Below, one piece after another: positions 18,603-28,014 of a DNA stretch of 64,000 bases. Position 1 is the stretch's first letter. Every line of letters starts with the position of its first letter. This DNA comes from Campylobacter sp. RM6914 (GTDB lineage: Bacteria > Campylobacterota > Campylobacteria > Campylobacterales > Campylobacteraceae). Both the position numbers and the translations under genes were made by a program. Below the pieces are notes generated by a model, which saw only the letters and a program-made list of their open reading frames with translations, made no database searches and had not been told where the DNA came from. The DNA lies in contig NZ_CP012545.1 of the NCBI RefSeq assembly GCF_004803835.1, forward strand, positions 744,001 to 808,000, in the 5' to 3' direction.

Positions 18603-18608
18603 ATTATA
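18603..18608 (-). promoter_or_regulatory. Candidate -10 box for aldehyde dehydrogenase gene
   Basis: Read on the minus strand this is TATAAT, placed to give a leader of about 30 nt before the ATG at 18566. Campylobacter sigma-70 promoters usually show only a -10 box and no clear -35, which fits. Confidence 0.45.
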
Positions 18609-18815
18609 TTCTCTAGCTACTTAATGCTTTTTAAATTATGATTAAATTTTACATATAAAATTGAATTTGAAATTTATTTATCAGAAAAATAAAAAAAGCC
18701 CTAAAATAGCTTTATATGCATAAAATAAAGGAAAGATAATATATAAAAATGACCCAAATTTACACAAGATGTAAACGGTTTTTAACAAAAAAGTGTTATT
18801 TTTAGTTATAAAGGT

Positions 18816-18856
18816 AAATTCGCCAGGGCAAGGCGTTTTCTAGCCCGGGCGAATTT
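18816..18856 (-). terminator. GC-rich hairpin downstream of first chemoreceptor gene
   Basis: Two 14-nt arms (18816-18829 AAATTCGCCAGGGC and 18843-18856 GCCCGGGCGAATTT) pair with a single A-G mismatch around a 13-nt loop. It lies 17 bp past the stop codon on the minus strand. No long U tract follows directly, so termination is likely but not certain. Confidence 0.6.
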
Positions 18857-18873
18857 GTGATGGTTAGCAGTGA

Positions 18874-20871
18874 TTAAAATTTACTTTTTTTGACGTCTTC
18901 GACTATCATTTTTGCCATTACGTCTACTTCTTGTGTCACTTCGCTTGTTGTGTTTACGATACTAACATTTTGCTGTGTTAAAGTATCTATTTGAGCAACA
19001 GATTGGTTTATCATATTTATACCTTCACTTTGCTCTCTTATGCTTTCACTCATCTCATTGATTGATTGGGCTAATACATTTGTATTTGCTTCTATCTCAC
19101 CTAGAGATTTTTGAGTTCTCTCTGCTAGCTTTCTTACTTCATCAGCAACAACAGCAAATCCACGTCCATGCTCTCCTGCACGTGCAGCTTCTATAGCGGC
19201 ATTAAGTGCAAGTAAATTTGTTTGATCTGCTATATCACGGATTATAACTATGATATTTTTGATCTCTTCGCTTTGTCTTATAACATCTTGTGTCTTTTGA
19301 GATATTGCACTCATAGAGCTACTCATCTGTTCAACTGCTGCTGCACTCTCTTGTAAAGAGTTTGCTTGTAGGTGTGCTCCATTTGTTAGCTCTTTCATAG
19401 AGCTTGCTAGGATCTCTGCCTTTTGTTCAAGGATTTGTGCTTTTTCAAGGTTGTATTTAAGCATACTAGCTATCTCTTCACCAAGAATATTTGTCGCCTT
19501 TTCTACCTCGCCCTTTGCATTTTGAATTTTAGCCGTGAAATTTGAGCCTCTATAGTTGTCAAAAACTTTTTGTATCTCATTTAGATCACTACCGACCTTT
19601 ACTTCAAGCGTAGCAAGCATTTTGTTTAAAACATTTTTGAGTTCTACTATACCTGGATTTGCAGGGTTTTGTGTGATCCTTGCTTTTAGGTTGCCGTCTT
19701 CTATCATTTTTGCAGTATCAACGGCTTGGTTTAGGGTGACACTGTCTTGGTTTGCGGCTTCTTGAATTTTAGCGATACTTCCGTTTATCATATCCGCCAT
19801 TACGCCAAATTCGTCTGTGGTTTTTATGTTGATCCTAACAGGTTGTTTGATCTCGTAGTTTAGGAAGCTAAAGAACGAATTTAATCCATTTGTGATATCG
19901 CCTAGAGGTTTTAGGAAGTAAGTCACGGCAAATATCAAAATACCCACGATGAAAACTATAAATAAAACAGATGAGATAACCTGGGAAACTAGCACGGAAT
20001 TAAGTATAGGTTGATAATCACTTAGTGAATTTACCGAGCACACTAGCCAGTTTGCAGCTTTATATGTCTCACAGGAGCCTATCTTTTCTTCACCGTTGTA
20101 TGTGTATTCAAAACCGTGATCAGGATCTTTAGCATGGCTATCTAAGAAAATTTTGCTAACGGCTAGATTCTCTTGTGAAGTTGATGTGATGTTTTCATAG
20201 TTTGGATGATACACAAAGTATGATTTTGCCATATCAACTATAACTATGTTAGAAGTTGGCGTATCTTTTATCATGTTAAGAGCAGCTTTTAGATCGTCTA
20301 TGTAGATATCTACGCCGATAACACCTATTCTCTTGCCGTCAACGATGAAAGCCTTGCTTACGCCCGTTGCGTATTTATTTGTTGTGCCGGTTACGTAAGG
20401 ATCGAAAAAGGCGATTTTACCGTTAGCTTCACTACCTTTTTTATACCAGCCTCTTGTTCTAGAGTCAAAGTTATCTCTATAAACCGTCTTGTGGTATATG
20501 CTTGAAATTTTACCTTTTGAATTTTCTGCGCCGACAACCTCGCCGGTATCTTCAAAGCCTATATAAAGTTCGTCTAGTTTTGCAGCTGTCGCAAGTTTTT
20601 GCAGTTCAACTTCAAGCTCTTGTCTGTCATTTAGAAGGTGTTTGTTTTGTTTTAAAAATAGCTCAAATTGCTCTATGGCAAGTATTTTTGTGCCAAAAAA
20701 CTCTTCAACAAAAACCTCTGCTGCTTTTGATGATGCTTGCTTTGAGTCCTTTGATAAGTTGATTATCGTGTCCTTGGACTTAAAGTAGCTAATGCCTGAA
20801 AATACGACAAAAGACAGAGTCAGTAAAGCCAGTATTATGACGGCAAGTTTGTTTGAGACCTTTCTCATCAT
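18874..20871 (-). CDS. Methyl-accepting chemotaxis protein, dCache-type sensor
   Basis: A 665-residue chemoreceptor. Membrane helix 1 is at about residues 7-29. The periplasmic sensor (about 30-285) has the dCache pattern RTRGWYKKG followed by FFDPYVTG and [12 protein letters not shown]. Helix 2 is at about 290-315, then a HAMP-like segment. The C-terminal signalling domain contains the highly conserved hairpin tip with [20 protein letters not shown] and ends DVKKSKF without a CheR-docking pentapeptide. It signals to CheA/CheW, and the ligand is unknown. Its signalling module is identical in DNA over 479 bp to that of the neighbouring receptor. The start shows two consecutive ATGs after AAGGAG. 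Confidence 0.9.
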   Translation of the reverse strand: MMRKVSNKLAVIILALLTLSFVVFSGISYFKSKDTIINLSKDSKQASSKAAEVFVEEFFGTKILAIEQFELFLKQNKHLLNDRQELEVELQKLATAAKLDELYIGFEDTGEVVGAENSKGKISSIYHKTVYRDNFDSRTRGWYKKGSEANGKIAFFDPYVTGTTNKYATGVSKAFIVDGKRIGVIGVDIYIDDLKAALNMIKDTPTSNIVIVDMAKSYFVYHPNYENITSTSQENLAVSKIFLDSHAKDPDHGFEYTYNGEEKIGSCETYKAANWLVCSVNSLSDYQPILNSVLVSQVISSVLFIVFIVGILIFAVTYFLKPLGDITNGLNSFFSFLNYEIKQPVRINIKTTDEFGVMADMINGSIAKIQEAANQDSVTLNQAVDTAKMIEDGNLKARITQNPANPGIVELKNVLNKMLATLEVKVGSDLNEIQKVFDNYRGSNFTAKIQNAKGEVEKATNILGEEIASMLKYNLEKAQILEQKAEILASSMKELTNGAHLQANSLQESAAAVEQMSSSMSAISQKTQDVIRQSEEIKNIIVIIRDIADQTNLLALNAAIEAARAGEHGRGFAVVADEVRKLAERTQKSLGEIEANTNVLAQSINEMSESIREQSEGINMINQSVAQIDTLTQQNVSIVNTTSEVTQEVDVMAKMIVEDVKKSKF
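18964..19442. repeat. 479-bp identical repeat, copy 1 (chemoreceptor signalling domain)
   Basis: Line-by-line reading finds no difference between 18964-19442 and 21264-21742 (offset 2300). The block encodes the conserved signalling tip of both chemoreceptors; similarity falls sharply at both edges. Confidence 0.92.
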
Positions 20872-21173
20872 TTCGTAAAACTCCTTTTTTGATAAAAATT
20901 GTCGAATGATATGCTTTTTAAAATTAAATTATTATTAATGAATAATCATTTTTTTATTTATCATAAATTTACGCTGTTTTTTGATGTATAGGTAGATGAT
21001 TATGATACTGGCAATAGGGCGTTTAGAAAAGAGTGTGAAGAAAAGTAACAAAATTTAAATTTATAAAATTTAAATTTCATTTTTGCAAAAATTTAAGTGG
21101 TAAAAAATGTGAATTTTCGAAATATTATTTCAAGCGAGAAAATAATCTCGCTTGATTATGTGAGTAAATTTGT
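20872..21173. other. Intergenic region between the two chemoreceptor genes
   Basis: This 302-bp AT-rich gap carries the ribosome site and promoter of the first chemoreceptor gene at its left. A weak palindrome, ATTATT-aatg-AATAAT, is at 20931-20946, and a perfect hairpin (21131-21154) lies beyond the second receptor gene. I see no coding potential or RNA gene. Confidence 0.5.
21131..21154 (-). terminator. Hairpin downstream of second chemoreceptor gene
   Basis: Perfect 9-bp arms (CAAGCGAGA and TCTCGCTTG) around a 6-nt loop lie 19 bp past the minus-strand stop. The following transcript is AU-rich but lacks a continuous U tract. Confidence 0.6.
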
Positions 21174-23240
21174 CTAAAACTTCCTCTTCCTTACATCCTC
21201 AACTATCTTCTTAGCCATCTCATCTACTTCAGAAGTTACTTGATTGGTTTTATTAGCTACTTGAACATTTTGCTGTGTTAAAGTATCTATTTGAGCAACA
21301 GATTGGTTTATCATATTTATACCTTCACTTTGCTCTCTTATGCTTTCACTCATCTCATTGATTGATTGGGCTAATACATTTGTATTTGCTTCTATCTCAC
21401 CTAGAGATTTTTGAGTTCTCTCTGCTAGCTTTCTTACTTCATCAGCAACAACAGCAAATCCACGTCCATGCTCTCCTGCACGTGCAGCTTCTATAGCGGC
21501 ATTAAGTGCAAGTAAATTTGTTTGATCTGCTATATCACGGATTATAACTATGATATTTTTGATCTCTTCGCTTTGTCTTATAACATCTTGTGTCTTTTGA
21601 GATATTGCACTCATAGAGCTACTCATCTGTTCAACTGCTGCTGCACTCTCTTGTAAAGAGTTTGCTTGTAGGTGTGCTCCATTTGTTAGCTCTTTCATAG
21701 AGCTTGCTAGGATCTCTGCCTTTTGTTCAAGGATTTGTGCTTGGCTTAAATTTGCTTTTAGCATGTTGGCTATCTCACTGCCAAGAGCGTTTACACCGCT
21801 AGCTACTTCACCTTTATCATCAAGAGTTTCTGTGAAATTTTGATTTTTATAGGCTTCAAGTAGTTTTAGGACATCTTGTGCATTCGCGGCTATAGCTGTT
21901 TTTAACGCTTCTTGTAGCTCTTTAAATGTGCCTTTTAGTTGGTTTAGAGCGGGATTTATAGTCTGCGCGTCTAACATGGCCATGAAATTTCCGCGTTTTA
22001 TCTCATCAACAAAGCTATTGGCCTCTTTTATGAAGGCATTTTGCTCGGCTAAATTTCTCTCAGTCATTTTGATGTTTTCATTTATTAACATGCCCATTTT
22101 ACCTATCTCGTCATTGGCGCGGATAGTGATAAGATCGGCTTTGTTTGTTTTGAAATTTAAAAATTCAAAGAAATTTTCTAGGTTATTTCCTACGGTTACG
22201 ATACGTTTGCCAAAAGTTTTAGAGTAACTCCACATTGCAAAAGATAAAATTAGCATGGAAACAACGGCTAAAATGATAATAAAATTTCTAAGCTCATTGG
22301 TTTCTTTGACTGTTTCATCTTTGGGAGCGATTAAGACCATGCCCCATATTTTATCAAAATGAGGAATTTCTATATTTACATAAACTACTTTTGAAAGTTT
22401 CTTGGTAACGGCAGAAACCACCTCTATCTCGATAGGTTCTTCTTTTTGCAAGGCGCTTTCTATCGGCTTAAGGGCAGGGTTTACATCAACCATTGACTTG
22501 CCTATAAGGGCTGTTTCTTTATGCACTATAAATTTGCCTGTATGAGAAACTAAGAAATTTACGTCACCATCATACAGATGTATGCTGTCGCATAGCTTTT
22601 GAATATTTGCCACATCAAGAGTTATGCCAACAACACCTACAAATTTACCGCTTACGATGATCGGGCTAACGGCTGTTGTAACTAGCTTTTCTTGACCGCC
22701 GTAGTTGTAGAAAAACGGCTCTAAGATAGTTGGTTCGCCGGTGTTTTTTGGTATAGTATAGTAGTCCGCTTTTTCATATCCGGCTACTCTTCTGGCAAAA
22801 GATAGAGTGCCGTTTAAATTTGTTACATAAGGGGCAAATTTACCATCTTCGCCGTATAAGATACTAGCACCACCGTCTTGGGATTTACTATAGACCTCTT
22901 CGCTATCAGTCATCATCCAGACGGCTAGAAATTCGGTGTTGTTTTTTGCTACTTCGTAAAATATATCGCCGATGCTATCTGTGGTTAGTTTATTTTCTGC
23001 ATCAAGCGCACCGCCGATAGTTTCTGATAAAACTCTTGAAGTTTGCATAGCTTTTGAGAAAAACGCTGAAACCTTTTCGGCATTTTTACCCATTTCGCTT
23101 TGGATATATTGGCTTGTGTTGCGCTCTGACATTCCTAGCGTTTTTGAAGCAACTATGATGATAACTAGCAAAAGTGCAGCTAGTGCCATCCCACAACTCA
23201 TGAGAGTGAGTTTTGTTGAGATATTTAGGTTTTTAAACAT
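21174..23240 (-). CDS. Methyl-accepting chemotaxis protein, Cache-type sensor
   Basis: A 688-residue chemoreceptor. Helix 1 is at about residues 9-31. A large periplasmic sensor (about 32-315) has Cache features such as [19 protein letters not shown]. Helix 2 is near 318-338, followed by a HAMP-like region and a long linker. The C-terminal signalling domain is identical over the hairpin tip to that of the adjacent receptor and ends DVRKRKF. The sensor domains of the two are clearly different, so they should respond to different stimuli through the same kinase interface. No CheR-docking tail is present. Ligand unknown. Confidence 0.9.
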   Translation of the reverse strand: MFKNLNISTKLTLMSCGMALAALLLVIIIVASKTLGMSERNTSQYIQSEMGKNAEKVSAFFSKAMQTSRVLSETIGGALDAENKLTTDSIGDIFYEVAKNNTEFLAVWMMTDSEEVYSKSQDGGASILYGEDGKFAPYVTNLNGTLSFARRVAGYEKADYYTIPKNTGEPTILEPFFYNYGGQEKLVTTAVSPIIVSGKFVGVVGITLDVANIQKLCDSIHLYDGDVNFLVSHTGKFIVHKETALIGKSMVDVNPALKPIESALQKEEPIEIEVVSAVTKKLSKVVYVNIEIPHFDKIWGMVLIAPKDETVKETNELRNFIIILAVVSMLILSFAMWSYSKTFGKRIVTVGNNLENFFEFLNFKTNKADLITIRANDEIGKMGMLINENIKMTERNLAEQNAFIKEANSFVDEIKRGNFMAMLDAQTINPALNQLKGTFKELQEALKTAIAANAQDVLKLLEAYKNQNFTETLDDKGEVASGVNALGSEIANMLKANLSQAQILEQKAEILASSMKELTNGAHLQANSLQESAAAVEQMSSSMSAISQKTQDVIRQSEEIKNIIVIIRDIADQTNLLALNAAIEAARAGEHGRGFAVVADEVRKLAERTQKSLGEIEANTNVLAQSINEMSESIREQSEGINMINQSVAQIDTLTQQNVQVANKTNQVTSEVDEMAKKIVEDVRKRKF
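21264..21742. repeat. 479-bp identical repeat, copy 2 (chemoreceptor signalling domain)
   Basis: Partner of the block at 18964-19442, in direct orientation. It covers the stretch encoding [12 protein letters not shown] through TLTQQNV. Recombination between the copies would delete the 2.3 kb between them and leave one hybrid receptor. Confidence 0.92.
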
Positions 23241-23777
23241 TTAGATCCTTTCTGTTGTATGAAAAGCTTAAGTCAAATTATTACTATTCGTAGCTAAATT
23301 TTTAATAAAATCAAAATATTTTTTAGGCAATAGTTATCACGTGTTTCCAATTGTTTCAGGGGTGTATTTTTATAAAACTTAATATTTATATAGACTATAA
23401 AAATTTATAAAATATTAATATTTCCAAGCAATATCAGTATATAATATAAAATATATAAATTAATATTTTTAATTTATATAAAATTTACTTTATATCAAAA
23501 CTAGCATGAATTGATAAAATTTAAAATTTATCATATAAGATAAAATTGCCTTTTTATCGCTAAAAAAATGGAAATTTACAAATTTGATATCAAAAAAATT
23601 ATTCTTTTTTGGCATATATTTTCGTGGATAAATTTTACTTTTAAAGCCATAAAAACTTAAATTTAAATCATAATATAAAAATAAAGATTTATATTTTTAA
23701 GAGATTATGGTATGAGAAATAACGTAGTTTGTGCTTTAAAATTTTAAATAATAAAATTAATTATTTATTTTAGTATC
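23241..23777. other. 537-bp AT-rich intergenic region
   Basis: The longest non-coding stretch in the window. It carries the leader of the second chemoreceptor gene at its left end and the space beyond the AEC permease gene at its right. It is extremely AT-rich, with several palindromes: AAATATTAATATTT near 23410-23423, and 11-bp arms at 23452-23462 and 23470-23480. The longest ORFs are only a few codons. I see no RNA gene that can be supported. Confidence 0.5.
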
Positions 23778-24686
23778 TTAGGCTCCAAAGATGAAAAACA
23801 ACATTGGAAATATCGCAAAACTAAAGGCAACTCCAAGCGCAACGGCTGAGATAGCAAGAGAGCTATCAAGCCCGGCCTTCATTATCATAGCACTTGCTAA
23901 AACCATAGGAGGCATGCAAGATTGAAACAATCCTACGAGCCAGGTTTGATTTATCGGTATGTTTAGTGTGCCGGTTATTGCTGCAAAAAATAGCGCCGGA
24001 ACCACCATCTTGCAAAACAAAACAATACTAACGCTCTTGTAAGAGCTGGTTATACTTCCAAAGCTAAGTCCAACTCCGATGGCAAATAAAGCCACTGGAG
24101 TAACGCTGCCCTCAAGCATATGAAGTGGCTCAAAGATAAACTCCGGTAAAGATATTTCTTTTAGACAAAGAGCTAGGATAAGTGCTACAAATGGAGGGAA
24201 TTTTAAAATTTTCATCGCATTTTGAAAAAGTGAAACCTTTTCTGGTGCGCCAAATGAAAGTATCAGCGGACCAAGGATCGAGATAGGTATGGATGTGGCT
24301 AGTTGATCGTAAAATATAATCTCGTTTAATACACCGTCGCCAAAAAAACCTTGTATGACGGGCATGCCCACAAAGAGGGTATTGCCGAATAAGCTTAGCA
24401 TGACCATGCTTACGATTGTTGGTTTTGAAAATTTAAACAAGATACCAAGTCCAAGAGCCACTAAAGCCCCTGTGAGTGTTCCCAAAAATCCGGTTGCGAT
24501 GGTATTAAGTAGTTCAATATCGATATTTACATGATATACTTTATCAAAAATCAAAGCAGGGATGGCAAAACAAAGGACAAAATCAACAAAGATGATCGAA
24601 TGTTTTTGTTCTAAAATTTTTATCTTTTTAGCAAAAAAGCCGATAGCAACAATAAAGAAAATAGAAAATAACGGAATAAAATTCAT
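23778..24686 (-). CDS. AEC (auxin efflux carrier) family transporter
   Basis: A 302-residue inner-membrane protein with about ten helices arranged as two five-helix halves, the Mem_trans/AEC fold. N-terminal IFFIVAIGFFAKKIKIL, the mid-protein FGNTLFVGMPVIQGFFGD and late LFQSCMPPMVLASAMIMKAG match the family, whose bacterial members include malate and malonate permeases. The substrate is not assignable. It is flanked by non-coding DNA on both sides and is probably monocistronic. Confidence 0.88.
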   Translation of the reverse strand: MNFIPLFSIFFIVAIGFFAKKIKILEQKHSIIFVDFVLCFAIPALIFDKVYHVNIDIELLNTIATGFLGTLTGALVALGLGILFKFSKPTIVSMVMLSLFGNTLFVGMPVIQGFFGDGVLNEIIFYDQLATSIPISILGPLILSFGAPEKVSLFQNAMKILKFPPFVALILALCLKEISLPEFIFEPLHMLEGSVTPVALFAIGVGLSFGSITSSYKSVSIVLFCKMVVPALFFAAITGTLNIPINQTWLVGLFQSCMPPMVLASAMIMKAGLDSSLAISAVALGVAFSFAIFPMLFFIFGA

Positions 24687-24850
24687 AAAAACTCTTTTAA
24701 AATAAAAAATGGATTATAAAATCATGGGGTTTAAAATTTAATTAAATAAGTAATTGTGGCTCAAATTTTGCATTTTATTTTTTAAATTTTTGTTTGTAAA
24801 GTTATTTTGGAGTAATAAATTTGACTTACTCTAAGATAAACCAAATTTTA

Positions 24851-25486
24851 TCAAACGTATAAAATAGTTCCAAGTCTTATCATGTTTGAGCCACATTTTA
24901 TGGCTAGTTTAAAGTCAGAGCTCATACCCATAGAACAAATTTGTGCTCCATGGGGTTTAAGCTCTTCGTAAATTTTATAACTTAGCTCAAAGCTTTTTTG
25001 AATTTCTTTCTCGTTATCGCTGTGTGCGCCGATACTCATGATACCTTTTAGGTTGATATTTGGACAAAGTTCTTGTATCTTTAAATATGTCTCTATAGCG
25101 TTTGACGGAAGAACTCCTTGTTTGGTGTCTTCGTTTGCAGAATTTATCTGTAAAAGCGTATCAAGTTTGTAGTTTAGACGTTTATCGACTTCATGTGCGC
25201 GTTCTAAACTATCGCAACTTTGCCAAAGAGTAGGGCGAAGTGAGATTAGTTGGTTGATTTTATTGTTTTGCAAACGACCTATCATGTGCCATCTTATATC
25301 AAGAGCTGCTGAAATTTCACTTTGTTTTTTTGCCATTTCTTGCACTCTGTTTTCACCATACTCAAGCTGACCTTGTGCATGTAGAGCAAGCACCTCGGCA
25401 CTTGTGACATTTTTGCTAACAGCAATAAGCCTGACGTCCGGTTTTATGGAGTTTATCTCTTCTAAAAGTGCTTTTAAATTTATCAT
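24851..25486 (-). CDS. YggS/PLPBP-type pyridoxal phosphate homeostasis protein
   Basis: A 211-residue single-domain PLP-binding protein of the YggS/PROSC family, which buffers pyridoxal phosphate and affects amino-acid balance and has no known catalysis. The PLP lysine lies in RLIAVSKNV (near residue 25). YGENRVQEM and IRWHMIGRLQNNKI follow, and the C-terminal CSMGMSSDFKLAIKCGSNMIRLGT holds the phosphate-binding motif. The start overlaps the rseP stop by 4 bp, so it is the last gene of the pgsA-rseP-yggS transcript. Confidence 0.92.
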   Translation of the reverse strand: MINLKALLEEINSIKPDVRLIAVSKNVTSAEVLALHAQGQLEYGENRVQEMAKKQSEISAALDIRWHMIGRLQNNKINQLISLRPTLWQSCDSLERAHEVDKRLNYKLDTLLQINSANEDTKQGVLPSNAIETYLKIQELCPNINLKGIMSIGAHSDNEKEIQKSFELSYKIYEELKPHGAQICSMGMSSDFKLAIKCGSNMIRLGTILYV

Positions 25487-26595
25487 TGGTAACCTCCGCT
25501 AAGTCGCATTATATCGTTATATGTGGCAAGTAACATAAGGCTTAGCAGCACCGCCCAGCCACAATACGTAAGTGCCACGTATACGCGCTCGTTCACCTCA
25601 CGCCTAAACAAAAGTTCATATAAATTAAAAAGTATGTGTCCTCCATCTAATGCAGGTATCGGCAGTAGGTTTAAAACACCTAAATTTACCGATATAAGTG
25701 CTACGATAAGAAGAAGAACAGATATATTTATCTGGGCCGCTTTTGACGTGATGTCGGTAATTTGCACTATGCCTCCAACCTCTTTTAGTGGCACTATGCC
25801 GCTTACTAGTTTTTGAAATCCTAGAAATATCAGTTTTGAAGCATTTATCGTTTCATCTATGCCAAATTTGACCGCACTAAGTCCGCTATGATAGATTTTT
25901 ACTATCTTGCCTTTTGGAGATATACCAATAAGTGGTTTTTGTATGCGCTCATTAAAGGCGTTTTGAGTTGAGCCTATTTTTGGAGTGAGATAAATTTCTA
26001 AAACCTGCCCTTCACGTTCGATCAAAAGACGTGTTTTTTGAATTTTTACATTTTTGCTTATATCATCCCACTCTTTTATCTCGTTTGAGTCTATTGCTAG
26101 GATTTTGTCATTTATGGCAAGCTTTGCCTCATATGCGGCAGAGTTTACAGCTATGTGGCCCACGACAGGAGCTAGCTTATCGACACCCATAAAGCCTATA
26201 ATGATATATATAAAAAAAGCTAGGATAAAGTTAAAAAACGGTCCAGCAAAGAGTATATAAATTCTTTTTAATGGGGTTAGGGTGTTATAACTATCTGCGT
26301 CGTAGTTTTTATGCGCAGGATCTGTATCATCTTGACCTTTTAACTGAACATAGCCACCAAGAGGGATCGCGCTTAGGCAGTAGTCGGTATTGCCGACTCG
26401 TTTTGTAAAAATTTTATTGCCAAATCCTATACTAAAAGTATTTACGGCAATACCTACCGAACGAGCAGCCAAAAAGTGTCCAAGCTCATGAAAAAATATC
26501 AAAAAGCTAATGGCAAAAACCGTAACTAAAAAATAAAACGAATAAGCCCAAAGTCCTAAAAGAAGTAGGACTAGAGTAAAAATAAGACCTTTCAA
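25483..26595 (-). CDS. rseP: RseP-type site-2 intramembrane metalloprotease
   Basis: A 370-residue membrane protease that cleaves within transmembrane helices (anti-sigma factors, signal peptide remnants). The zinc motif HELGH is at residues 36-40 in the first helix region, with the second ligand site NLLPIPALDGGHILF near 313-327. One PDZ domain (about 130-200) is visible, in contrast to the two in E. coli RseP (about 450 residues), so this is the short form common in epsilonproteobacteria. No rseA or sigma-E gene is nearby, so the substrate is open. pgsA lies 18 bp upstream. Confidence 0.92.
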   Translation of the reverse strand: MKGLIFTLVLLLLGLWAYSFYFLVTVFAISFLIFFHELGHFLAARSVGIAVNTFSIGFGNKIFTKRVGNTDYCLSAIPLGGYVQLKGQDDTDPAHKNYDADSYNTLTPLKRIYILFAGPFFNFILAFFIYIIIGFMGVDKLAPVVGHIAVNSAAYEAKLAINDKILAIDSNEIKEWDDISKNVKIQKTRLLIEREGQVLEIYLTPKIGSTQNAFNERIQKPLIGISPKGKIVKIYHSGLSAVKFGIDETINASKLIFLGFQKLVSGIVPLKEVGGIVQITDITSKAAQINISVLLLIVALISVNLGVLNLLPIPALDGGHILFNLYELLFRREVNERVYVALTYCGWAVLLSLMLLATYNDIMRLSGGYQ

Positions 26596-26613
26596 AAGTC
26601 TCCTTTGATTAAA

Positions 26614-27156
26614 TTAATGCTTTTGTGCTCTAACATAAACGGCTATATACTCATATCCGGAATACATCGTAAGTGCCACAGCCACCCAAAGCAAAATTTC
26701 AGCTCCCCACCATTGCATGGTAAGCCAGCCTATAGCTATCATCTGAAAGACCGTTTTAACCTTGCCGGCCATTGACGCGGCAACATTTAGCCCTTCGCTT
26801 GCTATCACCACCCTAAAGCCTGTTATAAAAAATTCTCTTATAAGGATAAGGTATATCGCCCATGGGTTTGCTCTGCCCAACATCATAAGTCCTATAAAGG
26901 CAGCCAGGGTTAGCATCTTATCCGCAAGCGGGTCAAGTATGGCACCTAGCTTTGTTTTTTGATCCCATGCTCTAGCTATATAGCCGTCAAAAAAGTCTGT
27001 AACGGAAGCGATAACAAAAACAAATCCGGCGAAAAAATTTATCCAGCTAATATGAATGTTTGGTAGCTGAGACGGTGCGTTTACAAGCAAGTAAAACATT
27101 ACCGGAGCGAGGGCTATGCGAAAGATAGCAAGAGCGTTTGGCAGGTTTAGGCTCAT
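26614..27156 (-). CDS. pgsA: CDP-diacylglycerol--glycerol-3-phosphate phosphatidyltransferase
   Basis: A 180-residue inner-membrane enzyme producing phosphatidylglycerol phosphate. The CDP-alcohol phosphotransferase signature is complete: DFFDGYIARAWDQ, then KLGAILDPLADK (D-x2-D-G-x2-A-R-x8-G-x3-D-x3-D). About four to five hydrophobic helices surround it. The length is typical. It is the first gene of a minus-strand unit with rseP and yggS, separated from the next operon by a strong hairpin at 27188-27225. Confidence 0.94.
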   Translation of the reverse strand: MSLNLPNALAIFRIALAPVMFYLLVNAPSQLPNIHISWINFFAGFVFVIASVTDFFDGYIARAWDQKTKLGAILDPLADKMLTLAAFIGLMMLGRANPWAIYLILIREFFITGFRVVIASEGLNVAASMAGKVKTVFQMIAIGWLTMQWWGAEILLWVAVALTMYSGYEYIAVYVRAQKH

Positions 27157-27187
27157 TAAAGCTTTCCTTTTTTGTATTTTGGTTAAA

Positions 27188-27225
27188 ATTTTAAGTGCTT
27201 TAGATTAAGCCAAAGCACTTAAAAT
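27188..27225 (-). terminator. Strong hairpin terminator between enoyl reductase gene and pgsA
   Basis: Arms of 14 bp pair perfectly (TTTTAAGTGCTTT at 27189-27201 with AAAGCACTTAAAA at 27212-27224, plus one closing A-T pair) around a 10-nt loop, just past the minus-strand stop at 27229. The descending arm ends in UUUU. It separates the dapA-side operon from pgsA. Confidence 0.75.
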
Positions 27226-27228
27226 ATA

Positions 27229-28014
27229 TTATTTAAATGTTGTTCCACCATCTATGATAAATGTATGTCCTGTTACCCAACTAGCCTTAGAAGAGCAAAG
27301 AAATTTACATGCTCCTGCTAGATCGTCAGGCTGTCCCATGCGATTTAGTGGGCTAAGCTTTGCTGTAAAGTCGCGCACTTCCTCATAGTTTGTAAAAGCC
27401 CTTAAAGCGTCTGTTTCTATCGGACCGCCGCTTACTACGTTTACGCGGATATTTTTCTCTCCTAGCTCAGTCGCAGCATATCTAGCCATGGCCTCTACGG
27501 CAGCTTTTGCTGTGCCGTGACCCGAATAGTTTTCTATATAAACTAAATTTCCGGTTGAGCTTAATGAGATAATAGCGCCTCCGCCAACTTTTTCCATTCT
27601 TTTGGCAGCCTCTTGTGTCCCTACTACAAATGCATTTACGGTTGCTGTAAAGATATTGTTTATGCCGCGAGGCTTTAGCTTCATAAATTTAGTATATCCA
27701 CCCGCGACCGCGCGACCTGAGATAATTGCGTTTGAGATAAAAAAGTCTACTCTATCAAAGTCTTCATCTATCTTTAAAAATAGATCTTTGTATTTTTCAG
27801 GTTCAAGTATATTTAGCGGATATGCACGAGCTTTTATACCATACTCTTTTTCAAGCTCTTTTGCTTGCTCGTTTGCCAACTCTTCGTTTGAGTTAAATGT
27901 AAAAGCGATATTGCAACCTGCTTTTGCAAACTCGATCACTATCGCACGACCTATGCCTCTCGTGCCTCCACTGACGACTAAAGTCTTACCTTGAAATTCA
28001 TTGGTTATGTCCAT
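27229..28014 (-). CDS. SDR-family reductase, FabL-type enoyl-ACP reductase candidate
   Basis: A 261-residue short-chain dehydrogenase. The cofactor motif SGGTRGIG is at residues 15-22 and the catalytic serine is in ISLSSTG (about 150-154). The active-site Tyr163 and Lys170 are in YSGHGTAK, a Y-x6-K spacing instead of the usual Y-x3-K of SDRs. Y-x6-K marks enoyl-ACP reductases (FabI and FabL); the rest resembles Bacillus FabL (for example VNVVSGGPIETDAL). I infer NAD(P)H-dependent reduction of enoyl-ACP in fatty acid elongation. Annotation as a generic oxidoreductase is the alternative. It starts at the dapA stop (1-bp overlap). Confidence 0.8.
   Translation of the reverse strand: MDITNEFQGKTLVVSGGTRGIGRAIVIEFAKAGCNIAFTFNSNEELANEQAKELEKEYGIKARAYPLNILEPEKYKDLFLKIDEDFDRVDFFISNAIISGRAVAGGYTKFMKLKPRGINNIFTATVNAFVVGTQEAAKRMEKVGGGAIISLSSTGNLVYIENYSGHGTAKAAVEAMARYAATELGEKNIRVNVVSGGPIETDALRAFTNYEEVRDFTAKLSPLNRMGQPDDLAGACKFLCSSKASWVTGHTFIIDGGTTFK

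Larger units (their letters stand above)
18567..18873. other. Intergenic region between aldehyde dehydrogenase and chemoreceptor
   Basis: This 307-bp gap holds the aldehyde dehydrogenase leader and promoter at the left, and at the right a large GC-rich hairpin (18816-18856) beyond the end of the chemoreceptor gene. Between them, a plus-strand GATAAT (18735-18740) precedes an 18-codon ORF (18749-18805); neither is strong enough to call a gene. Confidence 0.5.

Noticed and set aside
20931-20946. ATTATT-aatg-AATAAT as a Fur box before the first chemoreceptor gene
   Set aside because: Only 6-bp arms, poor fit to the 19-bp Fur consensus, and such patterns are expected in DNA this AT-rich.
24810-24831. 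GAGTAA/TTACTC hairpin beyond the yggS gene as a terminator
   Set aside because: Only a 6-bp stem with no U run; too weak to annotate.
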